This document shows, in pieces, positions 36,936 to 46,298 of a stretch of 64,000 nucleotides of DNA. Below the pieces are notes generated by a model that was not told the DNA's origin, searched no databases, and worked only from the letters and a program-made list of their open reading frames with translations. A program made the translations under genes and the position numbers. Numbering within the stretch: position 1 is the stretch's first letter; the number at the start of each line of letters is the position of its first letter. This DNA comes from Opitutus sp. (GTDB lineage Bacteria; Verrucomicrobiota; Verrucomicrobiia; Opitutales; Opitutaceae), in NCBI GenBank assembly GCA_024998815.1, contig JACEUQ010000002.1:194501-258500 (forward strand). Direction: 5' to 3'.

Positions 36936-38348
36936 TTACGCAGCGCGGAAGAGTGCTTCAGCCAAGAAGGGTGGCGCTTTTGATGAGTTCGTGGAGGGAG
37001 GGTCGGTCGACGTGAAGTCGGAGAAACTCTCTGGGGCGATCTGGTCGGCCCAGCATTCGCTGCGCAGGGTGCGCAAGAGGTCCCCCGTGGAACTGGTCGC
37101 AGGCGAGGCGCCCGAAGAGTGCGTGCGCCATTTGGGCGGGCGAAGATGCGGCGGCGGATCAGGGGTTTGCCCCGCAGGATCGCCGAAGAGCAGGGCGGCG
37201 ATTAACAACAGCGCATAGGCGGCGACGGTGGCGGCGGGTTGGTTGCGGTTGGAGGCGGCGGTGCGCAGTTGTGCCTGGCCGGTGCCGATCAGGGTTTTCT
37301 CATCCCGGAAGTTTCCCTCGATGCCCCAACGCCAGAGGTAATACTGGAGTTGGTCACCCACGGGCATATCCGGGTCGGTGCAAACCAAGAAGGCAGGCTG
37401 GCGATAGAGCAGCTTCGAGCCTGCGCGCAATCGGTAGCCCACCGGGGCGATCACCATGACTTGCAACGGGAGCGTCGCCCCGGCTTTACGCCACAGCACC
37501 GGCCCGAGGGTCTTGATTTTAAAGGTGTGCTTTTTTCCGGCCGCATAAGCCTCGACGCTTTGCCAGGCCACGGTGTCGTCGGTGCGCAGCTCTTCCGGGG
37601 TCTGGACCGGCGCGCCATAGACCGGCGGGCGACCGGTGGCCGCGGGTGGTCCAGGCAGGGCGTTGAGCACGGCGTCCCGGCGGATCCGGCCGATATAAAC
37701 GGTCTTGGCGGGCAGGCCCTTGAGTACGACCGCATTGGTGTAACTGCCATCGCCGGCGACCACCAGTTTGCGCGTGTCTGGCAGCGCCTGGCGAAGCTGC
37801 TGGATGCGGGCGAGCGCGACGACATTAAGCCGCTGCTGTTTTTTCTTCTCCGTGTACTGCTGAACCTCGTCGGTAGTGGCTTTTTTACCCGGCTTTGGCG
37901 GCGTCGGCGCGTGGGTGAAATCCACCGGAATCATCCGGGCGTGTCCGTCGGAACCAGGCCAGGCCGCAGAGAGTTGCACATAGCGCTGGCCGCGCACCAG
38001 GTTGGTTTGGAACGCGGGGCCGAGCGGATCGCGTTTCCAGCCGACGCCGTCGATCTTGACCCCGGTTTTGCGTACCAGGGTGTCATCGATGGCGGCCACC
38101 AACGGGGTAAGCGCCGGCAGGTTTACCTCAAGCTCATGGAGGACCGTGCGGAAAAGCCCCGCCGGCTTCACCCGGTCACGCGAATACAACCGGTAGTCGG
38201 CCGTCCAGTCCTGCTGGGCACGCCCGCACAGACAAATCAGGTTGGTAAGAGTCCCCCGGCACGGTGAAACCAGTGCCGCCATGAGATGCCCCTGCAGTCT
38301 CCGGGCGCACTCGGGGGCGGCGCAAGCCGCAGCACAAGCCCGTTTCAT
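36936..38348 (-). CDS. DDE transposase, IS4-superfamily/IS701-like
   Basis: 470 residues from ATG 38348; I use this start and not the upstream TTG because it overlaps the stop of the AbrB-like gene as ATGA. Candidate catalytic residues: the aspartates in AAIDDTLVRKTG (about residue 88), the aspartate in VVAGDGSYTN (about 190) and the glutamate in WRWGIEGNFRDEK (about 340), matching the D-D-E order with a YREK-like helix. The C-terminal 70 residues are proline- and serine-rich. Intact frame. Confidence 0.75.
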   Translation of the reverse strand: MKRACAAACAAPECARRLQGHLMAALVSPCRGTLTNLICLCGRAQQDWTADYRLYSRDRVKPAGLFRTVLHELEVNLPALTPLVAAIDDTLVRKTGVKIDGVGWKRDPLGPAFQTNLVRGQRYVQLSAAWPGSDGHARMIPVDFTHAPTPPKPGKKATTDEVQQYTEKKKQQRLNVVALARIQQLRQALPDTRKLVVAGDGSYTNAVVLKGLPAKTVYIGRIRRDAVLNALPGPPAATGRPPVYGAPVQTPEELRTDDTVAWQSVEAYAAGKKHTFKIKTLGPVLWRKAGATLPLQVMVIAPVGYRLRAGSKLLYRQPAFLVCTDPDMPVGDQLQYYLWRWGIEGNFRDEKTLIGTGQAQLRTAASNRNQPAATVAAYALLLIAALLFGDPAGQTPDPPPHLRPPKWRTHSSGASPATSSTGDLLRTLRSECWADQIAPESFSDFTSTDPPSTNSSKAPPFLAEALFRAA

Positions 38349-38602
38349 AAGTCGTCCCAGCCGATCGGATAAACCCAACTGGACTTTTTTTTAACGCCTA
38401 CGTCCACCAGCTCGGGCGTGACCGGCATAACGGGCGCGACCAGACTGCGTGAGAGGACCAAATGATGCGCGTCGGTGACGGTCCACTCGACGGCCTCCGA
38501 CTTGGCGAACCCCATCGTCTGGGCGATGGAAGCGGGTAATGTCACATACCACTGCTCACTGTTTTTGCGGATGATGCGCTGAACTTTGGTGGTGGTGCTC
38601 AT
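38345..38602 (-). CDS. AbrB/SpoVT-like small DNA-binding protein carried by the IS
   Basis: 85 residues from ATG 38602. The segment VQRIIRKNSEQWYVTLPASIAQTMGFAKSEAVEW followed by HHLVLSR, broken over residues 6-52, has the swapped-hairpin AbrB pattern seen in antitoxins and regulators. It is coupled to the transposase by an ATGA overlap, so it probably regulates transposase expression or end binding. A toxin partner is not present, so I do not call it a toxin-antitoxin system. Confidence 0.6.
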   Translation of the reverse strand: MSTTTKVQRIIRKNSEQWYVTLPASIAQTMGFAKSEAVEWTVTDAHHLVLSRSLVAPVMPVTPELVDVGVKKKSSWVYPIGWDDL

Positions 38603-38830
38603 GGTCCGACACCATCGTTCATGGCCACGCTTTTTCCCATGGGCCCGACGCCCCATTTATCTCTACGGCCTTCTCCGGGCCAACTAGTCAGAGGCCAAAC
38701 TCCAGACCTTGAGCTCACGCTCAAGGCCACGTTCGGGCGGGTGCGGCCTGGAGTGTGCCTTTGCCTGGGTGGCTTTGGCTCGGTGTGGCTTCGTGCGTGA
38801 GCACGAGGTGTTTTTTCTGGCTGCGGTGCG

Positions 38831-38912
38831 CCGAATCCTTGAGCTCACGCTCAAGGCCACAAGGAGTGTGTTCGCGAAGAGTGTGGCCTTGAGCGTGAGC
38901 TCAAGGATTCGG
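38831..38912. repeat. Perfect 31-bp inverted repeat with internal palindromes
   Basis: Arms 38831-38861 and 38882-38912 are exact complements around a 20-base loop. Each arm contains CCTTGAGCTCACGCTCAAGG, itself an imperfect palindrome. The same 20-mer also occurs at 38707-38726. The structure sits in the non-coding end of the IS4-superfamily element. Confidence 0.9.
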
Positions 38913-38961
38913 CTGATCTGCGTTCGACTAGTCAGGGGCCAAACTCCAGAGGCTCTATATA

Positions 38962-40768
38962 GAGCCTGTCCCAAATTTCCGGATTTTTAAAAAGTGCGCA
39001 GAGGTCCATTGGGATTGCGGGCGAACGAGGTGGCACGAATCACCCCAGCGACGTTAAACGGCGGCCCGAATCGATTTTTCCCGCCCCCAAGCGCGGTAGT
39101 AAGGTACGGCAAAGCCGGGGCGAGCCCCAGGGTTATTCACATTTTTGCCGGAAAATTGAATTAAGCGGCCAGCGGAAGTGTTATTTCCTCGGCAAGGATT
39201 CGTGACACCAGCCAGAGGTTGTGACCGAGTACACTCCAACCCACCGAACGGTAGCGGTTGGCAAACCCTTTACAGCGCAAGCGTCCGCCGAGGCGTTGTT
39301 TGAGGATCGCAATGCGCGCTTCGGTCGCCGAACGGCGCCGCTGCAATTGGGCGAAGCGTTTTTCGCTCAAACGCTCCTTGAGCGCGTGCGGATCACGCGG
39401 GCATACCGCATCGTAAACGTCTTGTTGCTTGAGCATTGCGGAAGTTTTTTTGGTGGCGAAGCCGCGGTCGGTGCCGACCGCGCTAATCGGCGCACTCAGG
39501 TCAAAGCGGTTCTGCCGCGCCAGGCTTTCCTCGAGTTGGCACCATTCTGCCGGAGCCGCGCCCTGGTAGAGTTGCCAGTCGGTGATTAAACCGGAGAGCG
39601 CCTCGCTCAACAGCAACGAGTTGCCAAACTCGACTTGGCTCCCTGCTTTGCCGCGAACCAGTACGTTCACATCAAGTTCATGCACGCTGAGGATCTTTTG
39701 GTCGTTGGGCACCGGGCGTCCGCCGATGATGCGCTCGTGGGCCTGCTTGATGACGGCGGGCAGTTGGCCGAGCATAGCGTCGATGCGGGTGGTTATCCGC
39801 TTGGTTTGGCGTTGGCTGTAATGGGTTTGGCTATACTTCTGCGCCAACAGGTCGCGGTGGCGGCGGGCATGTTCTCCGATCGTGCGTAACAGCGTCTTCA
39901 TCTTGCGCAGGATCTGTTTACGCGCGCGCTTGGCGTCGTTGCGGCGGCCTGCGTGGGTCATTGACATGCACAACTTGTTCATCTGCTTGGCAAAGCACTC
40001 CGGCTCTTCAGGCATACGGTGGAGCAGTCCAGCGCGGCGGATTAAAATCATGGCCTTGAGCAAAGTCTTGGACACATCACGCAACAGCACCCAGTCCACC
40101 GGGAAGTGGATGTTGGTCTCCAAGCACGTGCCGTCGATGAGGCAAACATCCATGTCCAGCGGCGCGCTCAACCCGAGTTCAGTGGCGCGATCCTTCTCGC
40201 CGCACATCTCCACCAACACTTGCCCCATCCAGCGCACCTGTTCGGCGGTGAAAAACTTCGAGGCCCGCTCCAGCACACTTTTGGACGCCCCCTTGATTCC
40301 CTCAAGCGTGCGAACACCGCAAAAATCCGCCAGTAAATCACTTGAGGCAATGCTACGGGAAAGCTCGCGAAAGGATATGTTGCCCAAATGCACCCGCAAC
40401 ACTTCAAAGCGTAACGCTTTGAGCGCAAACTCCATACGCTGGCGTAGTTGTGCGACACTGGCTTGGCCTGCCCCCGCCTTGGCAAAGTCCATCGCCATCG
40501 TCTCCAAGTGGCTGCCACGCAACAACGCGTCGAGTCCTTCCAATTGCTGGCGAAACTCGGCGTAATCTTTATTGGCACCGACTGGCGTTAGCGCCGGACG
40601 CAACCAGCGTTGCAGGGCAATGGCCGAGGTGGCGGATACGGGTTTTGACTTCATGGCCGATTATAGCGGCTTTTTTTTGACCAAAACCAGGGAATTACCC
40701 CTCTTTAGGCATCATTAAACTTATGCTAATAGTTCACTGCTAGGTTTTTATGCTTTCGGGACAGGCTC
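38962..40768 (-). mobile_element. ISNCY-like element, copy B, intact
   Basis: Ends GAGCCTGTCCC and GGGACAGGCTC flanked by TA. Inverted relative to copy A. The left end abuts the IS4-superfamily element through TATATA. The transposase frame is open from end to end. Confidence 0.85.
39161..40654 (-). CDS. DDE transposase, ISNCY-like, 497 aa (copy B)
   Basis: Intact version of the transposase broken in copy A. Landmarks in order: SRSIASSDLLADFCGV (about residue 110), LIDGTCLETNIHFPVDW (first acidic residue about 172), SAVGTDRGF (about 393) and RRRSATEARIAILK with the glutamate (about 449). The ending CKGFANRYRSVGWSVLGHNL is the usual last helix. It resembles the 527-residue transposase at 8538-10121 in layout and in the shared DxTxLxxN-type motif. 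Family name tentative. Confidence 0.75.
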   Translation of the reverse strand: MKSKPVSATSAIALQRWLRPALTPVGANKDYAEFRQQLEGLDALLRGSHLETMAMDFAKAGAGQASVAQLRQRMEFALKALRFEVLRVHLGNISFRELSRSIASSDLLADFCGVRTLEGIKGASKSVLERASKFFTAEQVRWMGQVLVEMCGEKDRATELGLSAPLDMDVCLIDGTCLETNIHFPVDWVLLRDVSKTLLKAMILIRRAGLLHRMPEEPECFAKQMNKLCMSMTHAGRRNDAKRARKQILRKMKTLLRTIGEHARRHRDLLAQKYSQTHYSQRQTKRITTRIDAMLGQLPAVIKQAHERIIGGRPVPNDQKILSVHELDVNVLVRGKAGSQVEFGNSLLLSEALSGLITDWQLYQGAAPAEWCQLEESLARQNRFDLSAPISAVGTDRGFATKKTSAMLKQQDVYDAVCPRDPHALKERLSEKRFAQLQRRRSATEARIAILKQRLGGRLRCKGFANRYRSVGWSVLGHNLWLVSRILAEEITLPLAA

Positions 40769-40774
40769 TACCTA

Positions 40775-41928
40775 GTGTAGTGGACGATAAATAACACTAC
40801 TTATTATTGATCGATGAGCGGGCGCGCTGAACCTTGGCGAGGATGTCGGAGGCCTTGGCAGTCCAGATGAAGGGTTTGGGCGAGCGGTTATGATCGGCCA
40901 AGTAGGTTTCGATGGCAGCGAGCAGTTCGTCGAGGCTCCTGAAGATGCTGCGGCGGAGGCGATTGACGGTAAGATCACGGAAAAAGCGTTCGACCATGTT
41001 CAGCCAGGAAGCCGACGTTGGGGTAAAGTGGATCGTGAAACGAGGGTGCTTGGCCAGCCAGCGGCGGACCTTCTCGTGCTTGTGGGTGGCATAGTTGTCG
41101 ACGATGAGGTGCAGGGGCTTGTCGGGCGGGGTGCTCGCGTCGATCAGGCGCAGGAACTTCAACCATTCCTGATGGCGGTGGCGTTTTTGGCAGGTACCGA
41201 TGACCTTTCCGTCGGCCATATTGAGGGCGGCGAAGAGTGTTGTGGTGCCGTGACGCTTATAGTCGTGGGTTTGGGTTGCCACCTTGCCTTGTCGCAAAGG
41301 CAGGCCGGGTTGGCTGCGGTCCAGAGCTTGGATCTGGCTTTTTTCATCGCAGCACAAAACCAAGGCGTGCTCGGGGGCGTTGAGATAGAGCCCGACGATC
41401 TCCTCGAGCTTCTCCACAAAGCGCTTGTCCTTCGATAATTTGAAGCCCCGCACCAGGTGCGGTTTCACTCCGTGGTTGCGCCAGATCAAGCCTACGCTGC
41501 TGGCGGCCAGTCCGCTGACTGCCGCCATGCGCCGCGTGCTCCACTGTGTCGCCATGGGAGGTGTTTCCTCCAGTGTGCGCCGTATCAGTTCGGCCTTGTC
41601 CTCCGGCTTGATCTTGGCGCGACGACCTCGCCCGGCACGGTCCCGTAGCAGTCCCGGCAACCCCGACTCCAAATAACGCCCCCGCCAGCGCGCCACCTTC
41701 TGCCGACTCATTCCCAACTTATTGCCGATCCATTCGTTGCCGTTGCCTTCAGCGGCAAGCAGCACGATCCGGCACCGCTGGGCATGCTTCTGCGGTGTGC
41801 CGCCTCGTTTCGCCCATGCGCTCAATTCGGCCTTCTGCTCCTCCTTCAAATTAACTGGGGCTGCTTTTCTCATTCAGCTACAGACGCTCGGCCGTTAATT
41901 TAGTTACGCTATTTCTCGCACACTACAC
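40775..41928 (-). mobile_element. IS630-family element flanked by TA
   Basis: Ends GTGTAGTGGACG and, read from the other side, GTGTAGTGTGCG, each flanked by TA (40773-40774 and 41929-41930). An older partial copy of the same element abuts the right TA. Confidence 0.85.
40797..41873 (-). CDS. IS630-family transposase, 358 aa
   Basis: Complete single-frame transposase. N-terminal helix-turn-helix region (WIGNKLGMSRQKVARWRGRYLESG, broken over residues 49-72). Catalytic positions: D in LCCDEKSQIQAL (about residue 177), D in LIVDNYATHKH (about 264) and E in SWLNMVERFFRDLT (about 300), the D-D-E pattern of IS630/Tc1. Likely active. Confidence 0.9.
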   Translation of the reverse strand: MRKAAPVNLKEEQKAELSAWAKRGGTPQKHAQRCRIVLLAAEGNGNEWIGNKLGMSRQKVARWRGRYLESGLPGLLRDRAGRGRRAKIKPEDKAELIRRTLEETPPMATQWSTRRMAAVSGLAASSVGLIWRNHGVKPHLVRGFKLSKDKRFVEKLEEIVGLYLNAPEHALVLCCDEKSQIQALDRSQPGLPLRQGKVATQTHDYKRHGTTTLFAALNMADGKVIGTCQKRHRHQEWLKFLRLIDASTPPDKPLHLIVDNYATHKHEKVRRWLAKHPRFTIHFTPTSASWLNMVERFFRDLTVNRLRRSIFRSLDELLAAIETYLADHNRSPKPFIWTAKASDILAKVQRARSSINNK

Positions 41929-41930
41929 TA

Positions 41931-42185
41931 GTGTAGTGGACGACAAATGTCGTTACTTATTCTTAATGGTAGAGCGTGCACGCTAAACCTTGGCGAAGAT
42001 GTCGGAGGCCTTGGCCGTCCAGAACAAGGGCTAGGCGAGCGATTGTGATCGGCTTAATAGGTTACGATGACGATGAGCATTTCGTCGAGGCTCTCGAAAA
42101 TGATGCGGCGGAGTCGATTGACGGTAAGGTCGCGAAAAAAGCTTTCGAACATGTTCCGCCAGGAAGCAGAAGTGGAATTGTACCG
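41931..42185 (-). pseudogene. Remnant of a second IS630 copy (C-terminal part)
   Basis: Starts GTGTAGTGGACGAC directly after the TA of the intact element and aligns with its first 250 bases at clearly lower identity. It contains the end of the transposase (SASWRNMFESFFRDLTVNRL) with several stops, and alignment is lost near 42185. An older insertion next to which the intact one landed. Confidence 0.8.
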
Positions 42186-42234
42186 CCTCTTGCGAATGAC
42201 AAATCGCGCTTCAACTGCGGCGTTCGGGTTGAAG

Positions 42235-42605
42235 GCCATGCCCGCACAGTTCCTCGGCTACGACCCTCATCTTAGGCGTGGAAACCCTTGCACATACATC
42301 TCGGCGAGCACTTAAAGCAGCGCCTTCTCACTACGTTGGTAAAGCGCGAACACTTCGGTGGTAAACAGTCCATCCCGGTCCTGCGGCACACGCAGCTCCA
42401 GTGTGCCCAGCCGGGTGGGCAGCTTCCGGCGTTAGTGGCCACTGCGGTAGCCTCGCCTTCCATCGCTGGGTGCATTTTTGCCGGCCCCAAGCGCCTCGTC
42501 CATCTCGGCTTCCAACGCCGATTGAATCATCTACAGCAACATCTCCTTGAGAGGTTCTTCGTCTTGTAAAAGCCCCAGCATTTGCTCGCGCGCTACCTTC
42601 TTCAT
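42235..42605 (-). pseudogene. IS256-family (mutator) transposase remnant
   Basis: From ATG 42605 the minus strand reads MKKVAREQMLGLL, then ALEAEMDEALGA, GRRGYRSGH, TRLGTLELRVPQDRDG and EVFALYQRSEKALL, the N-terminal third of an IS256-family transposase. Three in-frame stops interrupt it. The catalytic part is missing. Confidence 0.85.
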
Positions 42606-42704
42606 ATTATTTTCCTTCGCCGGTCAGGTGATGCTTTAGGGAACTCCTAAATTTAGCATATAAATGATGAACAATGACATAAGTTATGCATAGCGTATAT
42701 CTCA

Positions 42705-43748
42705 ATGAGCCTGAATCAATATACATTCTTTGGAGATCACGCGTCGCTGGAGTCCTTGACGCAGCACGGCGACCGCCTGGTGGAGTTGGCCAAATATATC
42801 CGGTGGGAGCCATTGGTGGTGGTGGCCGGAAAAATCTGGCGTGCGGGGGCGGACAAAAAAGCACCGTGCGGAGCCAAGCCGTGGGATGCCGGTGTGATGG
42901 TGCGGGTGCTGGTGCTCAAACGCCTGTATAATCTTTCCGACGAGCAGATGGAGTATCAACTCAGGAACCGCTTGTCGTTCTTGCGCTTCGCCGGACTCGG
43001 TTTGGGCGACGCGGTGCCGGACAGCCGCACGATTTGGCTGTATGCCGATCAGTTGGCCAAGGCGGATGGTGCCCGGGAGCTGTTCGAGGCGTTCAACCGG
43101 CAGTTGGCCGAAAGGGGCTTGCTGGTGAAGGAGGGCGTCATGGTGGACGCCACGTTTGTCGCGGTGCCGAAGCAGCGCAACTCGCGTGAAGACAACACGA
43201 AGATCAAACAAGGCGAGACTCCGCCGGGGTGGCTCAAGCAGCCGAATAAACTGGCGCGTAAAGATGTAGACGCGAGATGGACGCAGAAAAACGGCCAGTC
43301 GTTTTACGGCTACAAGAATCACGTGAAAATGGGCGCCAAAACCAAAATGATTCATGCGTTTATCGTGCCCCCGGCCTCCACCCACGACAGCCAGGTGATG
43401 GCGGATTTGCTCACCCCCGGTGATAGTGCGGTGCATGCGGACTCGGCCTAAACGGGTGAGAAAATCGAAGCGGACCTGCTGGCCAAAGGCGTGCACAATT
43501 ACATCCACGAGAAAGGCAGCCGAGCGGCCCCACTGACCGAAGAGCAACAGCTGGCCAACACCCGCAAGTCGAAGGCGCGGGCGCGGGTCGAACACCCTTT
43601 TGCGTTCATGGAAAAGTCCCTCGGGCGCATTTCTAACCGTGGAGTCGGCCGGGTTCGCAACGAGTATCAGATCGGCATGATGAACCGGTGCTACAACCTG
43701 TGCCGTTGCGTGCAACTGGTCACCGGTCGGGCTCAATGCACTGCCTGA
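42705..43748 (+). pseudogene. IS5-family transposase broken by one stop codon
   Basis: From ATG 42705 the frame runs 248 codons (WDAGVMVRVLVLKRLYNLSDEQMEYQL; MVDATFVAVPKQ with the first aspartate; STHDSQVM) to TAA 43449-43451. It continues in the same frame (TGEKIEADLLAKG, then ARVEHPFAFMEKSLG with the glutamate, ending at 43748). The expected residues are DSAYTGEK, so a single change from a tyrosine codon to TAA inactivated it. GGGAACTCC at 42649 may be part of one end; the other end was not found. Confidence 0.85.
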
Positions 43749-44070
43749 GCGCTCCTTCCCCGGACTCAAACCGCGTGAAACCATAATATTAAACACCTGT
43801 TAACCCACGCTTTTTGCGAGTGCACTCACACTCGCCTCAGCGGGATGATTAAAAATCACATCAGGAAATGAAATTAGGACCTCCCTTTATTCCTTCAGTT
43901 GGTGGTTTTCATTTTACACCTCACCCACTACCATAAATCGTCTTTTTGCTGAGCATTCCTGAAAACTACCCGCCTTTAGCGATACCCTGTTTCAAACGTG
44001 GTGCGGCAGTCTCTGATGATCGGCGTATTTTCTCGTGCTGCCATTCGACCCAGGTCACGCTTTTACTAAA
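43749..44070. other. Intergenic region before the LacI pair
   Basis: About 320 bases, less GC-rich than its surroundings, with no gene or strong hairpin. The part up to ~43800 probably still belongs to the IS5 end. The remainder should carry the promoter of the LacI-LacI-MFS unit, but I cannot assign boxes with confidence. Confidence 0.4.
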
Positions 44071-45138
44071 ATGTCCGCCGAGCTACTCCATAAATTGAAG
44101 TCCATTACCGGTTGTTCCCGAGCTACGATTTACCGCGCATTACAGGGCAGCCCGCTGGTCAGCTCGGCTACCCGGGAAAAGGTGCAGGTTGCGGCTCAAC
44201 AAATCGGGTTCCTGCTCAATCCACTGGTGGGCGAGTGGATGGCTCGCGTGCGCAACCCCGAGGCCAGGCTTTCTCGCATGCCGATGCTCTACTTGGCCGG
44301 CCACAGCCGCGCGGAATATGCTAAGAATTTTTTCCTCACCGCCGCCTGGATTGCGGCGCGCCAGCGGGCGCGCGAGCTCGGATTCTCGATCGAGATTTTC
44401 TATCTCAATCACCGCACCGATGGCTCGGAGCGCACGGTGGACCAGATCCGCAAGCGCGGCATCCGGGCGATCATCCTTGCGCGCTTCCCGCCGGGCTCGC
44501 CACCGGTCAAGCTGCCATGGGATGAGCTATCGGTGGTGGCGATCGGCTTTACCGGAGATCACCCGCCGGTGCACACGTTGGCCTCACACGGATTTGAAAC
44601 GATGCGCCACGTCATGGAGGAGCTGCGCCAGCGTGGCTATCGGCGGCCCGGCTATGTCGGCAGCTTGGTCACAGAAAAAATCGGTGGTAGCCGGCACACT
44701 GCGGATTTTTTGGCCTGTCGCGAATCGTTTCCCGAGGCGCTGGAGGTGCCGCCTTTGCGACTGGTAATGGAGGGAGACCTCGCCCCGTGCAAGGCCGCGT
44801 ATTTGCTGTGGTTCCGGAGATATCGCCCGGATGTGGTCGTGAGCGGCGGCATCGCCGAGTATCTGGCATGGCTGCACGAGGAAGGGCTGAGAATCCCGGA
44901 GGAGGTCGGCTATTTTCACCTCGGCCTTCGCAAGAATCTTCCGGCGACCCGGCATGCTGCGGGGATCCCGCAACCGGGCGCGGAACTTGGGCGCAGTGCG
45001 GTGGATACGCTGGCCGCGATGCTCTACCACGGCGAAACCGGACTGCCTGCTCGGGCCGATATTGTGCAGACTTTCGCCGATTCGTTCGTGGAGGGGCGCA
45101 CGCTGCGCGCGCCCCAAAAGGAGATGATCCGGGCATGA
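44071..45138 (+). CDS. LacI-family transcriptional regulator, first of a coupled pair
   Basis: 355 residues from ATG 44071, chosen because the DNA-binding helices begin soon after (HKLKSITGCSRATIYRALQGSPLVS, broken over residues 5-29). The remainder resembles periplasmic-binding-protein-like sensor domains, but is divergent from classical LacI. The TGA overlaps the ATG of the next regulator gene (ATGA). The pair precedes an MFS transporter and a fucosidase-like gene, so it likely controls sugar uptake and breakdown. Confidence 0.8.
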   Translation: MSAELLHKLKSITGCSRATIYRALQGSPLVSSATREKVQVAAQQIGFLLNPLVGEWMARVRNPEARLSRMPMLYLAGHSRAEYAKNFFLTAAWIAARQRARELGFSIEIFYLNHRTDGSERTVDQIRKRGIRAIILARFPPGSPPVKLPWDELSVVAIGFTGDHPPVHTLASHGFETMRHVMEELRQRGYRRPGYVGSLVTEKIGGSRHTADFLACRESFPEALEVPPLRLVMEGDLAPCKAAYLLWFRRYRPDVVVSGGIAEYLAWLHEEGLRIPEEVGYFHLGLRKNLPATRHAAGIPQPGAELGRSAVDTLAAMLYHGETGLPARADIVQTFADSFVEGRTLRAPQKEMIRA

Positions 45139-46220
45139 AGGCGACCCTCATTTCAGTCTCCAAAGAGGCCGGAGTGTCGAGCATGACCGTGTCCCGGGTG
45201 ATCCACAATCATCCCACGGTCGCGAAAGAAACGCGTTTACGGGTGCTAGCGGTTCTGCAAAAGCAGGGCTACCGGCGCAATCCGTTCCATTCGGCCTGGA
45301 ACGTCAGCAGGCGCGGCGACCGGGTCGCTTACCGAGCAATGATTATGTTTCTCTGCGGCGAACCGGAAGCGAGCTTGGAGAACCGGCCATGGATGGCCGC
45401 GATCTGGCAGGGAGTGCGGGAACGGGCAAAGACGTTGGACCTCACAGCGGGTTACTTTCACGTGAATCCCGCTAATCCGGGCTGGAGGCGTATCGGCAGC
45501 ATTCTCGGCGCCCGCGGGGTGAACGGCGTGGTGTTCGGGCCCTTGGCGGCGGAATGTGCTCCCATCGCAATGCCCTTGGATAATCTGGCGGTTGCCGCTG
45601 CGGATTATTGCCAACCTCTCACTCAAGTTCACCGGGCGGCCCAGCACCATTACGACGAGATGCAGCGCGTCTTCTCGAGGTTGCTTGCGGCGGGCTATAC
45701 GCAGCCGGGTATGGTCGGCCCTAGTGCTCCTGACGCCCGCGCCTGCCAGTGGATGGGCGCCTTCATTGAGCGCCAATTATGGCTGCCTGCGAAGCATCAA
45801 GTTCCCTCATTGCGTTTGGGTGGCCCGGGTGCGGAGCAGGAGTTCCGCCGTTGGTGCCGCGAATTCCGTCCGGACGTGGTGGTGACCGCGCTGGGCGAAG
45901 TCGTCCGTTGGCGCGAGGCGTTGCCGTGTAGCCACCCCATGCCTCCCGACCTTTTCCTGCTCGATCTCGATGGCCCGTTATCAATGGAATGGGGCACTCC
46001 TTCCGCCCCCCCAACCCGCAGCCAGAATCTTACCGGTCTCGTTTATCCCGGAGCCCTGATCGGTGCCGCGGCTGTGAATTTAATGGCTACCCAGTTGCGA
46101 CAATACGAACAGGGCCTTGCCGCAATGCCCCAAACCGTCCGTATCTTGAGCCGTTTCCAGGAAGGCAACAGCTGCCGCTTGGGGAAGGAATTAGGCGTGG
46201 AGGGCAGGTTGCGACGATAA
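45135..46220 (+). CDS. LacI-family transcriptional regulator, second of the pair
   Basis: 361 residues from ATG 45135. A textbook LacI helix-turn-helix: LISVSKEAGVSSMTVSRVIHN, broken over residues 5-25, followed by RLRVLAVLQKQGYRRNP. A ligand-binding domain follows; the C-terminal half is shorter than usual. The overlapping longer frame from 44787 is antisense-like noise in the first gene and is not used. Coupled to the previous gene by ATGA. Two regulators in tandem may form a heterodimer or respond to two ligands. Confidence 0.85.
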   Translation: MKATLISVSKEAGVSSMTVSRVIHNHPTVAKETRLRVLAVLQKQGYRRNPFHSAWNVSRRGDRVAYRAMIMFLCGEPEASLENRPWMAAIWQGVRERAKTLDLTAGYFHVNPANPGWRRIGSILGARGVNGVVFGPLAAECAPIAMPLDNLAVAAADYCQPLTQVHRAAQHHYDEMQRVFSRLLAAGYTQPGMVGPSAPDARACQWMGAFIERQLWLPAKHQVPSLRLGGPGAEQEFRRWCREFRPDVVVTALGEVVRWREALPCSHPMPPDLFLLDLDGPLSMEWGTPSAPPTRSQNLTGLVYPGALIGAAAVNLMATQLRQYEQGLAAMPQTVRILSRFQEGNSCRLGKELGVEGRLRR

Positions 46221-46298
46221 ACATGAATTATGTTTCGAATTTTGCCCCTTCACATAATGGTGTTACCTGCTTTTCTTTAAACTACCTATATTACCCTA

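Larger units (their letters stand above)
36880..38955 (-). mobile_element. IS4-superfamily (IS701-like) element with an AbrB-like gene
   Basis: Ends GAGCCTCTGGAGTTTGGCCCC and its inverse at 38935-38955. Both ends are joined to the neighbouring ISNCY-like copies through TATATA. The right end is partly duplicated: a sequence close to the last 25 bases also occurs at 38681-38706. Two minus-strand genes are present. The non-coding 350 bases at the right end hold a large palindrome (38831-38912). Confidence 0.75.

Noticed and set aside
38345-38602. Toxin-antitoxin module based on the AbrB-like protein
   Set aside because: The only coupled partner is the transposase; no small toxin gene is next to it.
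6684-43451. TAA read as tyrosine (three tyrosine-like positions carry TAA: autotransporter 6684, IS256 remnant, IS5 43449)
   Set aside because: TAA ends many intact genes here (for example the MFS gene and the cassette protein A), and two of the three cases are decayed IS genes. Independent nonsense mutations explain them.
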